Assembly: GCF_000372825.1 (NCBI RefSeq)
Contig: NZ_KB910516.1
Coordinates: 3,919,145-3,983,144 of the forward strand
Reading direction: 5' to 3'
DNA: 64,000 nucleotides
Source of the DNA: Methylobacterium sp. 77
GTDB taxonomy: Bacteria > Pseudomonadota > Alphaproteobacteria > Rhizobiales > Beijerinckiaceae
Shown: positions 1-9,583 of the stretch, piece by piece
Layout: every line of letters starts with the position of its first letter
Position numbering within the stretch: the stretch's first letter is position 1
Translations under genes and position numbers: made by a program
Notes under the pieces: model-generated
What the model was told of the DNA's origin: nothing
The model's input: the letters and a program-made list of their open reading frames with translations, nothing else
Databases searched by the model: none

Positions 1-378
1 GGTGTCGCCATTCATCGCCATGCGCGGCTCGGTCGGGTCACCGAAGCTCTGCTCCTTGCCGCCGACCTTGAGCTTGGTGAAATAGGCGAATTCGGCGAGA
101 TTCGTGGTGTTCTCGGCCGCCAGCCCGGCGAGTTCGTCCGGGGACAGCTTGCCGTCGCCATTGGCATCGAGGCCCTGCGTGACGAAGGCGGAATAGTTCG
201 CATCGAAGGTCCAGGCGTGGCGGATGCCGGTGACCTTGCCACCCTCGCCGTAATCGATCTCCGCCTTCGAGGTCACCCAGACATGGGGATGGGCCTGCGC
301 CGGAGCGGCCAGACCCAGGCTGAGAGCGAGAGCCGCTGCACAGGGGGATGCGAGGGAACGAGCGATCGGCGAAGCCAT
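1..378 (-). CDS. DUF1007 family secreted protein (partial, C-terminus outside window)
   Basis: The 126 visible residues begin with a signal peptide (hydrophobic stretch about residues 9-27, ending AQA before H30). The HPHVWV motif that opens mature DUF1007 proteins follows. An EF-hand-like calcium loop, DANGDGKLSPDE, spans residues 71-82. The family is periplasmic and often sits beside nickel/cobalt efflux or zinc transport genes, so a role in metal handling is an inference; that neighbour would lie left of the window. The ATG at 378 is the only start that gives a clean signal peptide. The gene is on the same strand as the chemotaxis receptor, 123 bp downstream of it. Confidence 0.85.
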   Translation of the reverse strand, partial: MASPIARSLASPCAAALALSLGLAAPAQAHPHVWVTSKAEIDYGEGGKVTGIRHAWTFDANYSAFVTQGLDANGDGKLSPDELAGLAAENTTNLAEFAYFTKLKVGGKEQSFGDPTEPRMAMNGDT

Positions 379-501
379 GCTGGACGCTCGCGATTCAAGG
401 TAAAGAAAATCTCAACACGTGGTGCGTTGCCGACGGAAACACCGCCCACCGCTTCGATCTCCTCCGATGTCACTGGGGCGAAAGCGAGGCGCGTCCCCGC
501 A

Positions 502-2181
502 TCACGCGGCCCGGACGCTGGCGAGGAACCCGGCGATCCGTGCATCGAGGGCGAGGCTCGCCGCTGCCACGCGTCCCGCGATGATCCTCACCGATTCGGC
601 TGCCCTGGCGCTCGAAGCGGCCGCCTCCTCGACGGTGGCGATGCCCCCGGACACCGCATCCGCGCTGGCCTCGGCATCGGCGACGCTCTCCGAGACGCGG
701 CCGCCCGCGATCCGCTGGGCGTCGAGGGCGAGGGCGACGGCGGCATCCGCGCCCGCCATCTGCTCCATCGTCCCGCCGATCGCCTCGACCGCCCGAAGGG
801 TGTCGTCCGCAGCGGCACGGATGGCCTCGATCTGCCTCTTGATCGCCTCCGTGGCACCAGCGGTCTGGGCGGCGAGCGCCTTCACCTCGCCGGCGACCAC
901 CGCGAAACCCCGTCCAGCCTCGCCGGCGCGGGCCGCCTCGATGGTGGCGTTGAGGGCGAGGAGGTTGGTCTGCGCGGCCACGGTGGCGATGGTTTCCACC
1001 ACCGTGCCGATCTCGCGTCCTGCCTCGGTGAGCGATACGGCAGCCCGGCGCGTGGCCGTGACGTCGCGTTGCGCCAGATCGCCGAGACCGTCGCGGATGC
1101 GCGATTGCCGGTCGATCGCCTCGCCACCCTCGGCGACCTCCGCACTGGCCGCCGCGGCCCTGCGCACCTGCCGACCCGCGCCGGCGGCCCCGTGCGAGAC
1201 GATGGTGGTCTGATCCCGCGTGAGGCGCACGGCGTCCGAGACCGCCTCGGCGGCCCCCGCCATGGCGTCCGCGGCGCTCGACAGATCCTGCGCTACGAGG
1301 CGCGCGTCTTCCTCGAAGGCCTGGGCCGCCGCTTCGAGGCGGGTGGCCCGCTCCGTGTCCAAGGCGGACCGGGCGAGTGCCGTCGCGTCTCCGTCGACCT
1401 TCTCGACGAGGACGGTCCGAAGCACGGCGATGGAGCGGGCCATGGTCCCGATCTCGTCGCGGCGGTCCGTCAGCGGAATGGGACGCGCCAGATCCATGGC
1501 GGCGAGGGCGTCGATCGCGGAACCCAGACGAGCCAGCGGCTGGCGGATTTCCTTCCGGACCAGCCAGAGGGCCAAAGCGAGGGTCGACAGGATCACGACG
1601 GCGGAGGCGGCGAGGCTGACGATGCGTGTCCGCCGGATTTCCGCCGTGACCTCGGTCCGTTCGTCGGCCAGGCGAGCCAAGGTGTTCTCGCCGATGCGCG
1701 TGATCGCCGATACCATCCCGATGCGGCTCGCCACGGTCGCTTCGTCCGTGCCCTGGATGAGGGCGGCTTTGGGGGAAATGGTGAGGCCGAGTTCCGCCGT
1801 ATCGGTCTGATAGGCCAGGAACTCCTTCAGCATGAGATCGAGCGTGAGGCGTTCCGTGTCGGGGACATGCCCCTGGATTTGAGCCAGGAAGGCCTCTCTC
1901 TGCCGGCCGACAGCGGCGAGAGCGCCTTTCAGAGCGCCGAACCTGCCTTTGGCATCCTCGGTATTCTCGGCGGTGTAGACAGAATTGGCCGCGACGACCG
2001 TGCGTTCGATCGCGAGGGCGAGGCCCTGCGCCGACAGGGCCCGTTCCCAGACCGCATCCATCTCCGTCGCCCGTGTCTGCCGATGCAGCACGACCCGGTC
2101 GTGGAGCAGGGACAGAGCGCAGGCGCCGAGGGCGAGAAGCCCCATCACCGCCGCGAGCTTGTTACCGAGGGAGAGCCGCAT
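502..2181 (-). CDS. Methyl-accepting chemotaxis protein
   Basis: This 559-residue receptor has the standard layout. TM1 is at about residues 8-27, a periplasmic helical ligand-binding region at about 30-185, and TM2 at about 189-208. A HAMP domain and a long cytoplasmic coiled coil follow. The conserved signalling hairpin is clear near residue 385 ([18 protein letters not shown] and [15 protein letters not shown]). The protein should sense a periplasmic or membrane signal and control CheA through CheW. No che genes lie nearby, so it is an orphan receptor. There is no C-terminal CheR-tethering pentapeptide: the protein ends FLASVRAA. Confidence 0.95.
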   Translation of the reverse strand: MRLSLGNKLAAVMGLLALGACALSLLHDRVVLHRQTRATEMDAVWERALSAQGLALAIERTVVAANSVYTAENTEDAKGRFGALKGALAAVGRQREAFLAQIQGHVPDTERLTLDLMLKEFLAYQTDTAELGLTISPKAALIQGTDEATVASRIGMVSAITRIGENTLARLADERTEVTAEIRRTRIVSLAASAVVILSTLALALWLVRKEIRQPLARLGSAIDALAAMDLARPIPLTDRRDEIGTMARSIAVLRTVLVEKVDGDATALARSALDTERATRLEAAAQAFEEDARLVAQDLSSAADAMAGAAEAVSDAVRLTRDQTTIVSHGAAGAGRQVRRAAAASAEVAEGGEAIDRQSRIRDGLGDLAQRDVTATRRAAVSLTEAGREIGTVVETIATVAAQTNLLALNATIEAARAGEAGRGFAVVAGEVKALAAQTAGATEAIKRQIEAIRAAADDTLRAVEAIGGTMEQMAGADAAVALALDAQRIAGGRVSESVADAEASADAVSGGIATVEEAAASSARAAESVRIIAGRVAAASLALDARIAGFLASVRAA

Positions 2182-2314
2182 CGATCCGGTCCGTCATCTG
2201 TCGCTTTTGCGATGCTGATGACGTTCCGAACCTTGCGGGGAGCTTAAATCGAGGCGGCTAACAGATTGAAATGTCTAACGAAGATTGCTCGGAGCCGCAC
2301 TCCGGAGGCAGTCT

Positions 2315-2353
2315 AAAAAGCAGTGGCGGCTCCCGGAGGAACCGGGAGCCGCC
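2315..2353 (-). terminator. Rho-independent terminator of the small secreted-protein gene
   Basis: A perfect 12-bp stem (2325-2336 pairing with 2342-2353) with a 5-nt loop is followed, reading the minus strand, by a short spacer and a T5 run (2319-2315). It starts 12 nt after the stop codon at 2365, so it should end transcription of that gene before the chemotaxis receptor. Confidence 0.85.
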
Positions 2354-2364
2354 CGATCGTCAGC

Positions 2365-2739
2365 TCAGTAGGCCGTCGCGTCGGCCGAGGCGACGTCGAC
2401 ACGGTCGCCATTGCGCGAGAAGGCGATGGTGGTCTCGCGCCCATCGGAACCGAGGGTGCCGGGCACCGAGAGATGCACCGTCTGCTCGGGGTTGAGGGTG
2501 GTCACGAGACGGATCACCTGCGGCTGATCGCTGCCGGAATTGACGCTGGCCAGGGTCGCGACGACGCGGTAGCGGCCGTTCTCGACCGTGTAATAGGCCG
2601 AGCCGCGATACGCGCCGAGATCGACGCTGCGGGCGCTCGCCGGCTGAAGCTCCGTCGCCATCGAGGCGGTGGCGGAAGCGAGCGTGAGGGCGGTAGCGAT
2701 GAGGGCGGTGGCGAGGGGAGTTTTGGACGAGATGCGCAT
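2365..2739 (-). CDS. Small secreted protein, function unknown
   Basis: The 124-residue product has a clear signal peptide (residues 1-29, ending ASMA before TELQP). The mature part of about 95 residues is rich in beta-type sequence (YYTVENGRYRVVATL and TTIAFSRNGDRVDV). I do not recognise a named family. The ATG at 2739 is chosen because it places the hydrophobic core correctly; an upstream in-frame extension to 2862 would bury it. The gene is monocistronic, with a strong terminator directly after it, and is likely periplasmic. Confidence 0.75.
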   Translation of the reverse strand: MRISSKTPLATALIATALTLASATASMATELQPASARSVDLGAYRGSAYYTVENGRYRVVATLASVNSGSDQPQVIRLVTTLNPEQTVHLSVPGTLGSDGRETTIAFSRNGDRVDVASADATAY

Positions 2740-3033
2740 GATGAGGAGAACCTGTGCGGTTACTGTCCGCCGGGAGTGCCCGTTCGGAGAGCCGGTTGCA
2801 CCGGGAGACCGACATATGCGGATTTCATGCTGCGCTGCGAAGATGGAAATATTGCAACGCATAAATGCGCTGAATGCATGTCTGTGGGATTTATCCGGTT
2901 AGATATGCCGACAGATCATGAAGGCGGTGAGTTTACGACCCTCAAGCCCGCCTGATCGTCAGACCTCGACGGGCACAGGCGCGTTTCGGCCAGCGCCGCG
3001 ACGCCACGTCGCCGTCATGTTGCGGTGCAATAT

Positions 3034-3055
3034 AAAAGGTCGCGTCAGTCGCGAC
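3034..3055 (-). terminator. Probable terminator at the end of the ccm operon
   Basis: A 6-bp GC-rich stem (3039-3044 with 3050-3055) encloses a 5-nt loop that contains the ccmH stop codon. On the minus strand it is followed by GG-free T4 sequence at 3037-3034 and then AT-rich DNA. The stem is short, so efficiency is uncertain. Confidence 0.45.
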
Positions 3056-3512
3056 GGGTCAGCGCCGCGATCTCGGCCTCTTCCCTCGCGGTCAGCGCGG
3101 CCTCGCCATCGGCCCGACGACGCGACAGCCGCCAGATCCCGAAGACGCCGAGGCCGAGCGCCGCCAGAGGTGTCAGCCAGAGCAGCAGCGTGTGCAAGGC
3201 GAGGACCGGGCGCAGCAGGACATACTCGCCGTAGCGACCGACGACGTAAGCCTGGACCTGCTTGTCGTCATCTCCGGCCTTGAGCCGTTCCCGCACGATC
3301 AGCCGCAGATCGCGCGCCAGGGGGGCGTCGGAATCGTCGATCGACTGGTTCTGGCAGACGAGGCAGCGCAGGCCGGAGGAGATGTCGCGCGCCCGGGCTT
3401 CGAGCCTGGCATCCGGCAGCACCTCGTCCGGCTGGACCGCGAGGACGTGACCCGAAGAGGTGACGAGGAGCGCCAAGGCGAGCCACGCCCGAGGAAGAGC
3501 CCCGGCGCTCAT
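3045..3512 (-). CDS. ccmH: Cytochrome c maturation protein CcmH (CycL)
   Basis: This 155-residue membrane-anchored thiol protein acts in the periplasm. It reduces or presents apocytochrome c cysteines for haem ligation with CcmF. It has a signal peptide (1-26), the diagnostic LRCLVCQNQSIDDSDA motif with C50-x-x-C53, and one C-terminal membrane helix at about 105-128 followed by a charged tail. This is the short CcmH form; the TPR part is the separate ccmI. Its ATG overlaps the ccmF stop by 4 nt (ATGA), indicating translational coupling. It is the last gene of the ccmI-E-F-H operon. Confidence 0.95.
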   Translation of the reverse strand: MSAGALPRAWLALALLVTSSGHVLAVQPDEVLPDARLEARARDISSGLRCLVCQNQSIDDSDAPLARDLRLIVRERLKAGDDDKQVQAYVVGRYGEYVLLRPVLALHTLLLWLTPLAALGLGVFGIWRLSRRRADGEAALTAREEAEIAALTRRD

Positions 3513-5518
3513 TCGGCCGGTGCCATGTTGCCCGGCAAGGCCTTGGCCTTCTCCTTCGCCCGCGCCGGTGCCCCGACACGCATCCTGCGGTCGGTGAGCG
3601 ACACCGCTCCGCCGAGCGCCATCACCACGGCGCCGAGCCAGATCAGCAGCACCAAGGGCTTGTAGTAGAGCCGCAGCCCGATGGCGCCGCCGGGAACGAC
3701 TTCGCCGAGGCTGGCATAGACCTGGCTCACGCCGAGGGTCAGGAGGCCCGATTCCGTGACAGTCATCTTGCGGCTGGGATAGAAGCGCTTGCCCGTCTCC
3801 ACCGTGCCGACGAAGTCGCCGGCGGCGTTGCGGATGGTCAGGAAGGCCGTCGTCTCCTCGTAATTCTCGCCCGCGCGCGGGCCGACCCGGTCGAGGGTGG
3901 CGACATAGGGGCCGGAGGCGAGGGACTCGCCCGGCTTCACCGTGCTCAATCCTTCCGTGGCCCAGCCCTGCGCGGCGATGCCCAGGACCACGACGCCGAC
4001 GCCGGCATGGGCCAGGGCCGTACCCCAGGACGAGCGCGGCAGGCCGATGGCACGGCGGAACACGGCGCTGGCGGTCCGGGCGCGGCTGTTGCCATAGCCG
4101 CGGGCGCGCGAGACGATCTCCATCACCGAGCCGATGATCAGGTAGGCGCCGAGGCCGATGCCGATGGGCGCCATCATCGGGCCGCCCCAGGTCCAGGCCA
4201 GAACGGCGAGGCCGACGACGAGCGCGACCCCCATGGCGGCGAACAGGCGCTGGGAGGCGGCGTGCACGTCGCCGCGCTTCCAGGCCAGGGTCTGGCCGAA
4301 GGGCACGATCAGGAGGAGCGGGATCGCCAGGGGGATGAAGGTGTAGTTGAAGAAGGGCGGGCCTACCGAGATCTTCTCCGCCGTCAGGGATTCGAGCAGC
4401 AGCGGGTAGAGCGTGCCGACGAAGACGGTGGCGCAGGCGGCGGCGAGGAACAGGTTGTTCATCACCAGCGCGCCCTCGCGCGAGATCGGCGCGAACAGGC
4501 CGCCCTGCCGCAGCATCGGCGCGCGCCAGGCGAAGAGGCTGAGCGAGCCGCCGATGAACAGGATCAGGATGGCGAGGATGAAGACGCCGCGCGTCGGGTC
4601 GGTCGCGAAGGAATGCACCGAGGTGAGGACGCCGGAGCGCACGATGAAGGTGCCGAGCAGCGACAGCGAGAAGGTGAGGATGGCGAGCAGCACCGTCCAG
4701 ACCTTGAGCGCGTCGCGCTTCTCCATGACCACGGTGGAATGCAGCAGCGCCGTACCCGCGAGCCAGGGCATCAGCGAAGCGTTCTCCACCGGATCCCAGA
4801 ACCACCAGCCGCCCCAGCCGAGCTCGTAATAGGCCCAGTACGAGCCCATCGCGATGCCCAGCGTCAGGAAGCTCCAGGCGGTCAGCGTCCAGGGCCGCAC
4901 CGCGCGCGCCCAGACCGCGTCGATCCGCCCGTCGATGAGCGCGGCGATGGCGAAGGCGAAGGTGATCGAGAAGCCGACATAGCCGACGTAGAGCAGCGGC
5001 GGATGGATCGCGAGGCCGAAATCCTGCAGCAGCGGGTTGAGGTCGTTGCCCTCCACCGGCGCCGGACTCATCCGCGTGAACGGGTTCGAGGTGGTGATGA
5101 TGAACAGCACGAAGACGAAGGTGATGAGGCCCTGGACCGCCAGGGTGTTGGCCCGCAGCACCGGCGGTACCGAATTCCTCGACACGGCGACCAGCGCGCC
5201 GAACAGGGCGAGGATGAGGACCCAGAGCAGCATCGAGCCCTCGTGGTTCCCCCACACGCCCGAGAGCTTGTAGAGGAAGGGCTTGGCCGTATGCGAGTTC
5301 TCGACCACGTTCTGGACCGAGAAGTCCGAGGTGGCGTGCGCGTAGGTGAGCGCCGCGAACGAGAACAGGATGCAGCCGAAGGCGCCCAGCGCCGCCGGCG
5401 TCGCCACGGCGCGCAAGGCCGCGTCGCCCGAGCGGGCGGCCCAGACCGGCATCACCGCCTGGACGAGGGAGAGCGCCAGCGCCAGCGCCAGCGCGAAATG
5501 TCCGACCTCGATCAGCAC
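3509..5518 (-). CDS. ccmF: Haem lyase subunit CcmF
   Basis: The 669-residue polytopic inner-membrane protein is the core of the cytochrome c haem ligation complex. The tryptophan-rich haem-handling motif WGGWWFWDPVEN spans residues 235-246. Conserved histidines include H172 (IHPPLLY) and H260 (ALLHS), with a further periplasmic domain before the last helix. The length matches the family. The start is a GTG at 5518, giving VLIEVGHF, a typical CcmF N-terminus. It lies 46 bp downstream of ccmE and overlaps ccmH by 4 nt. Confidence 0.97.
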   Translation of the reverse strand: MLIEVGHFALALALALSLVQAVMPVWAARSGDAALRAVATPAALGAFGCILFSFAALTYAHATSDFSVQNVVENSHTAKPFLYKLSGVWGNHEGSMLLWVLILALFGALVAVSRNSVPPVLRANTLAVQGLITFVFVLFIITTSNPFTRMSPAPVEGNDLNPLLQDFGLAIHPPLLYVGYVGFSITFAFAIAALIDGRIDAVWARAVRPWTLTAWSFLTLGIAMGSYWAYYELGWGGWWFWDPVENASLMPWLAGTALLHSTVVMEKRDALKVWTVLLAILTFSLSLLGTFIVRSGVLTSVHSFATDPTRGVFILAILILFIGGSLSLFAWRAPMLRQGGLFAPISREGALVMNNLFLAAACATVFVGTLYPLLLESLTAEKISVGPPFFNYTFIPLAIPLLLIVPFGQTLAWKRGDVHAASQRLFAAMGVALVVGLAVLAWTWGGPMMAPIGIGLGAYLIIGSVMEIVSRARGYGNSRARTASAVFRRAIGLPRSSWGTALAHAGVGVVVLGIAAQGWATEGLSTVKPGESLASGPYVATLDRVGPRAGENYEETTAFLTIRNAAGDFVGTVETGKRFYPSRKMTVTESGLLTLGVSQVYASLGEVVPGGAIGLRLYYKPLVLLIWLGAVVMALGGAVSLTDRRMRVGAPARAKEKAKALPGNMAPAE

Positions 5519-5564
5519 GTCGGATTGTCCTTCCCTATGGCGACTTGCCTGGCAGCCACTTGGC

Positions 5565-6107
5565 TCATCGTTCGCTGCGTCGTCCGAGACCGGTCTCGCC
5601 GTCGGCGGTCGTCACGCCGGCCGGACTCTCCTTGCCGGGGGCGCCCGGCTTGCCGGCAGCGGCGCCCTTGGAGCCGCCTTCCTGCCAGCGCCCCTGCGCC
5701 TTGAGCGCGTCGGCGACCTCGCGGGGCATGTAGGATTCGTCGTGCTTGGCGAGCACGGTGTCGGCGCGGAAGATGCCGCCCGGTTCGAGCCGGCCCTCGG
5801 CGACGATGCCCTGTCCCTCGCGGAAGAGGTCGGGGAGCAATCCGCGATACTGCACCTGCACGGTGGCATTGGTGTCGGTCACGGCGAAGTCGATATTCTG
5901 GTCGGGGCCGCGCTGGAGTGAGCCCTCCTTCACGAGGCCGCCGAGGCGGAAGCGCGTGCCCGGTGCCACGCCCTGCGCGGTCACCTCGGTCGGCGACCGG
6001 AAGAACACGATCGATCCGCTCATGGCGGAGAGGATCAGGCCGAGCGCCAGAGCGAGCACGGCGCCGCAGGCGGCGATCAGGATCAGGCGGCGGCTCTTGC
6101 GAGTCAC
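5565..6107 (-). CDS. ccmE: Haem chaperone CcmE
   Basis: CcmE covalently binds haem from CcmC/CcmAB and passes it to CcmF. This copy has an N-terminal signal anchor (TRKSRRLILIAACGAVLALAL) and an OB-fold beta domain. The haem-binding HDESY motif has H122 and Y126 when counted from the GTG at 6107. The C-terminal tail after about residue 140 is Gly/Ala/Pro-rich and probably disordered. I chose the GTG at 6107 because family members usually begin xTRK; an in-frame ATG at 6140 would add 11 charged residues. The other ccm genes (ABCD) are not in this window. Confidence 0.93.
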   Translation of the reverse strand: MTRKSRRLILIAACGAVLALALGLILSAMSGSIVFFRSPTEVTAQGVAPGTRFRLGGLVKEGSLQRGPDQNIDFAVTDTNATVQVQYRGLLPDLFREGQGIVAEGRLEPGGIFRADTVLAKHDESYMPREVADALKAQGRWQEGGSKGAAAGKPGAPGKESPAGVTTADGETGLGRRSER

Positions 6108-6281
6108 GAGTTTCGTCCCGTTTCTATGTCCGCGCCTCATGATCGGGCGCTCAGGCCGTGCGGAAGTCTCGTTCCGGTTGTCCCGTCGTCTGGCGTGTCT
6201 CGGGTTTCGGCCCCATGGCAGTCCGGGTCAAGGGCCGCGGCCGGGGCGGATTGTCAGGGGCGCCGTTCCTCGCGGCTTGAA

Positions 6282-7838
6282 TCAGGGCGTGCCGTTGCCT
6301 CCGCGCAGGCCGAGCTCCTGGGCCAGGATGTCGAGCTTTTCCATGGCTCGGGGATCGGGGCTCAAGGCCATGCGCCCGCGATCGAGGGCATGGCTCGCCT
6401 GCTGGCGCTCACCGAGCACAGAGTAGGAACGCACGAGACGCAGCCAATCATCCACCGTGCCGCCCTTCGAGGCGAGGCGCCGGTCGAGGCCGGCGACCAT
6501 GCTGCGGATGGCGGCGTCGCGTTCCGGCGCCGGCATCGCCTTCACGGCGGCCACGGCCGCATCCGTCCCGGCGCGCTCGGCCGCGTCCGCCGCGGTGATC
6601 GGCGGTGTCGTCGGCGCGGGCGCCGAGGCGAGGCCGAACTCGCGGGCGAGTTCGTCGAGCCGGCCGGTGGCGTCCGCGTCGCTGCCGAGCGCCGTCCGAG
6701 CCCGGTCGAGCACCGCCTTCATCTTTTCGCGATCCCCGAGCACGCCGTAGGAACGGACGAGGCGCACCCACTCGTCGGCCGTGCCGCCCTTCTCCGACAG
6801 GCGCCGGTCGAGGCCTTCGACCATGCCGCGGATCGCCGCGTCACGGCTGGCCGGCGGCATCGCCTGCAACGCGGCGGCGGGGCCGGGCTCGGCGGCGGCG
6901 GGGCCGGATTCGGCAGTCTTGGCGCGCGGGATGTCGGGGCCCTGCGCGCCGGGCTTCTCCGTCGGAGCCGGCTCGCCCTTGAGCCGGGTCAGGGTCTCGC
7001 GCACCAGCGGCAGCCAGGGCGCATCGGCCGGAGCGCTGTCCAACAGGGTCGAGAGGCGCTGGATCGCGCCGGGAATGTCGCCGTCGAGTTCGGCGGCGCG
7101 CGCGAGATAGAAGCGCGGCTTGGCCGCACTCGCATCGAGCTCCGCCGCGCGCTCGAAGATCTCCTTCGCGCGGGGCGTAACGGTTCCGTTGGCGCCGGCC
7201 ACCAGCGCCTCGCCCCAGTCGGAGAGCCGCTGCGGCGTCTCGCCGAGCACGCGGGTCGCCGCCTCGTAGGCATGCGCCGCATCGTCGAAACGCCCGAGAC
7301 GGACATAGACCGGTGCCAGAACCGACCAGCCGCGACCGTCGCTCGGGTCGCTGGCGAGACGCGCTTCGATCTGACCGATGGCCTTCAGCATGTCCTGGCC
7401 GCCGGCCTGCGCCGACTGCCGGTCCGCCGCCGTCTGGGACGGCATGTGCGGTGAGCCGTAGAGGCCGTAGGCGATGAGCGCGACGAGAGGGATCGTCGAG
7501 AGCGCGAAGGCCGATGCCGCGCGACGCTGGCGCAAGGCGGGTTCGGCCATGCCGTCGGAGGCGGCCTCGGGGCTCTCGCGGCTGGCGCGCAGGAGGCGGC
7601 GGCCGGCTTCGGTCCGGGCGGCCTCGGCCTCTCCTGGGGCGATCAGCCCGCGCGCGAGGTCACGCTCGATCTCGCGGACCTGATCCTCGTAGAAGCTGGT
7701 CTCGGTGGAGAGCGCCTCAGCCTGAGGTTGTGCGACGGACTTCGCCCGCCGTGCCTTAGACCACAGTGACATCGGCCAGAGCAGGGCCAATACGGTGCCG
7801 CCCGTCATCGCCGCCAGAATGAACCAGATCGCCGTCAT
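6282..7838 (-). CDS. ccmI: Cytochrome c biogenesis protein CcmI
   Basis: This 518-residue protein is the apocytochrome c chaperone of the CcmF-CcmH ligation complex. The first membrane helix (about 3-22) is followed by a charged cytoplasmic leucine-zipper-like segment (FYEDQVREIERDLARGLI). A second helix lies at about 130-146, and then a long periplasmic TPR-like region. The C-terminal half contains two very similar stretches (RDAAIRGMVEGLDRRLSEKGGT and later RDAAIRSMVAGLDRRLASKGGT), an internal duplication of about 115 residues. It is the first gene of the ccm operon and lies 174 bp upstream of ccmE. Confidence 0.92.
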   Translation of the reverse strand: MTAIWFILAAMTGGTVLALLWPMSLWSKARRAKSVAQPQAEALSTETSFYEDQVREIERDLARGLIAPGEAEAARTEAGRRLLRASRESPEAASDGMAEPALRQRRAASAFALSTIPLVALIAYGLYGSPHMPSQTAADRQSAQAGGQDMLKAIGQIEARLASDPSDGRGWSVLAPVYVRLGRFDDAAHAYEAATRVLGETPQRLSDWGEALVAGANGTVTPRAKEIFERAAELDASAAKPRFYLARAAELDGDIPGAIQRLSTLLDSAPADAPWLPLVRETLTRLKGEPAPTEKPGAQGPDIPRAKTAESGPAAAEPGPAAALQAMPPASRDAAIRGMVEGLDRRLSEKGGTADEWVRLVRSYGVLGDREKMKAVLDRARTALGSDADATGRLDELAREFGLASAPAPTTPPITAADAAERAGTDAAVAAVKAMPAPERDAAIRSMVAGLDRRLASKGGTVDDWLRLVRSYSVLGERQQASHALDRGRMALSPDPRAMEKLDILAQELGLRGGNGTP

Positions 7839-8035
7839 CGTACCCCAGAATCACAACACAGCATGTAAACGCCGGACGGGCCTGAGCGCAGGGATCGGTC
7901 CGGCGACACGGTGTCACGCGAGTCCGTGCGGTTTCAGACGGCGAAGACCGACCCCGACATCGGCGGCGCCCTCGTTTGAAACACCATTCGCGGCGTTTCG
8001 GGAAGTGCGGGGAGGGGTACCGCCCGTCGCAAGCA

Positions 8036-9451
8036 TCATCCGACGCTGGCATTCGGCGCGTCGCCCGGCACCTCGATCACGGCCCTGACGCCTCCGAGGG
8101 TCGCGTCCTCCAGGCGGAAGCGGCCGCGATAGAGGGTCGCCAGATCGGCGACGATGGAGAGGCCGAGGCCCGAGCCCGGCTTGGTCTCGTCGAGCCGCCG
8201 CCCGCGACCGAGGACCGCCGCGCGATCCTCGGGTTGCAGCCCCGGTCCGTCATCCTCGATGGAAACGAGGAGATGGGGATAATGGTGCTCGCTCACCGTC
8301 TCCGCCCGGATCGACACGCGGCTGCGGGCCCATTTCGAGGCGTTGTCGACGAGGTTGCCGATCATCTCCTCGAAATCCTGGCGCTCGCCGCGAAAGCGCA
8401 GGCCGGCGGGCACGTGGACCTCGTAGGCGATGTCTTTGTCGCGGTAGATCTTGCCGAAGGTGCGCACCAGGCCGGCGAGGGCCGGCTCGACTTCGGTGGA
8501 GGTGCCGAGCGTGCCGGCCAGCGCCGCCGCCCGCGCCCGGTCGAGGTGGTAGTTCACCTGGTCGCGCATCACCGCCGCCTGCTCGCGGATCTTGAAGGCG
8601 AGGTCTTCCTGCGCATCGCTGGCGCCGACCTCGTTGACGATGATCGAGAGCGGTGTCTTCAGGGCATGGGCGAGGTTGCCGACCTGCGTCCGCGCGCGCT
8701 CCAGGATTTCGCGGTTGGTCTCGATCAGAAGGTTCACCTCGCCGGCGAGGGGGGCGATGTCGCGCGGGTATTCCCCGCCGATGCGGTCGGCCTCACCCCG
8801 GCGGATCGCGCCGAGGGCCGTGCGCAGCTTCGCCAGGGGGGCCAGACCGAAGCGGATCTGCAGCAGCGTCGTCAGCGCCAGGAACAGGCCGAGCAGGCCG
8901 AAGGTCACCATCAGCGAGAAGCGGAAGCGGCCGACATCGTTCTCGATCTCGTCGGCCGGGCCGGCGACGCGCACGGTGTAGCGCCCCTCCTCGCCGAGAT
9001 CGACATCGCGCTCGATGATGCGCAGGGGGCGGTCGTCCTGGGCCTTGCCGTAGCCCTGGCGAATCTGGCCGATCCCGGCATTGGTGTCCGGCGTCCCCGC
9101 CGGCTTCAGCGGCACGCCGACGAGGGAGCGCGAGGTGCGCAGGTCGCGCGGGCGCGCTTCCGGCCGTCCCACCTGCCAGTACCAGCCCGAGAGCGGCAGG
9201 TCGAAGCGCGGATCGCTCAGGTTGAAGGACCGGCTCTCCGGGTCGTTGGGCGAGACGAGATCGGTGGCGAGGTTGTTGGCATAGACCAGAAGCCGGCTGT
9301 CGAAGGAGCGCTCGGTGTTCTCGCGATAGAGCGTGGTGAGGATCCAGGCCGCGATCAGCAGGATCGCCGAACTCGCGAGCAGCGCGGAGCCCGCCAGGCG
9401 CACGGCGATGGAGCGGCGCCGGAACGGCAGCCAGGACGGAAAGGCGGTCAT
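8036..9451 (-). CDS. Sensor histidine kinase (PhoQ-like)
   Basis: The 471-residue membrane kinase has TM1 at about residues 18-40, a periplasmic sensor domain, TM2 at about 187-208, and a HAMP region. The dimerisation H-box is HALKTPLSIIVNE, the N-box LVDNASKWA, and the G-boxes are DDGPGL and GSGLGLSIVADLA. It probably phosphorylates the OmpR-type regulator encoded at 10240-10917. The ATG at 9451 was preferred over an upstream in-frame start that adds 24 unconserved residues. A vapBC module on the other strand separates the kinase from the regulator gene, so it needs its own promoter or antisense read-through. Confidence 0.92.
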   Translation of the reverse strand: MTAFPSWLPFRRRSIAVRLAGSALLASSAILLIAAWILTTLYRENTERSFDSRLLVYANNLATDLVSPNDPESRSFNLSDPRFDLPLSGWYWQVGRPEARPRDLRTSRSLVGVPLKPAGTPDTNAGIGQIRQGYGKAQDDRPLRIIERDVDLGEEGRYTVRVAGPADEIENDVGRFRFSLMVTFGLLGLFLALTTLLQIRFGLAPLAKLRTALGAIRRGEADRIGGEYPRDIAPLAGEVNLLIETNREILERARTQVGNLAHALKTPLSIIVNEVGASDAQEDLAFKIREQAAVMRDQVNYHLDRARAAALAGTLGTSTEVEPALAGLVRTFGKIYRDKDIAYEVHVPAGLRFRGERQDFEEMIGNLVDNASKWARSRVSIRAETVSEHHYPHLLVSIEDDGPGLQPEDRAAVLGRGRRLDETKPGSGLGLSIVADLATLYRGRFRLEDATLGGVRAVIEVPGDAPNASVG

Positions 9452-9552
9452 CTCGGCGTGTCGGTCATGGGGGCCGTGCCCTGGTGCGTGAGAGAGGCCG
9501 GCAACGCGCTCTGCGCGAAGCACGGCGCTGGTGTAGACGGCCTGTCCATATT

Positions 9553-9562
9553 ATGTACACAT
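9553..9562 (+). promoter_or_regulatory. Small inverted repeat upstream of vapB, possible operator
   Basis: ATGT-AC-ACAT is a short dyad in an AT-richer patch about 20 bp before the vapB start. VapB antitoxins of the ribbon-helix-helix type normally bind such repeats to autoregulate. The 4-bp arms are too short to be convincing alone. Confidence 0.25.
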
Positions 9563-9583
9563 CTCGCGGAAGGGGAACGGACC

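Noticed and set aside
217..2247. A plus-strand 676-codon frame over the chemotaxis receptor
   Set aside because: The minus strand carries an unmistakable MCP; the plus frame is a GC shadow.
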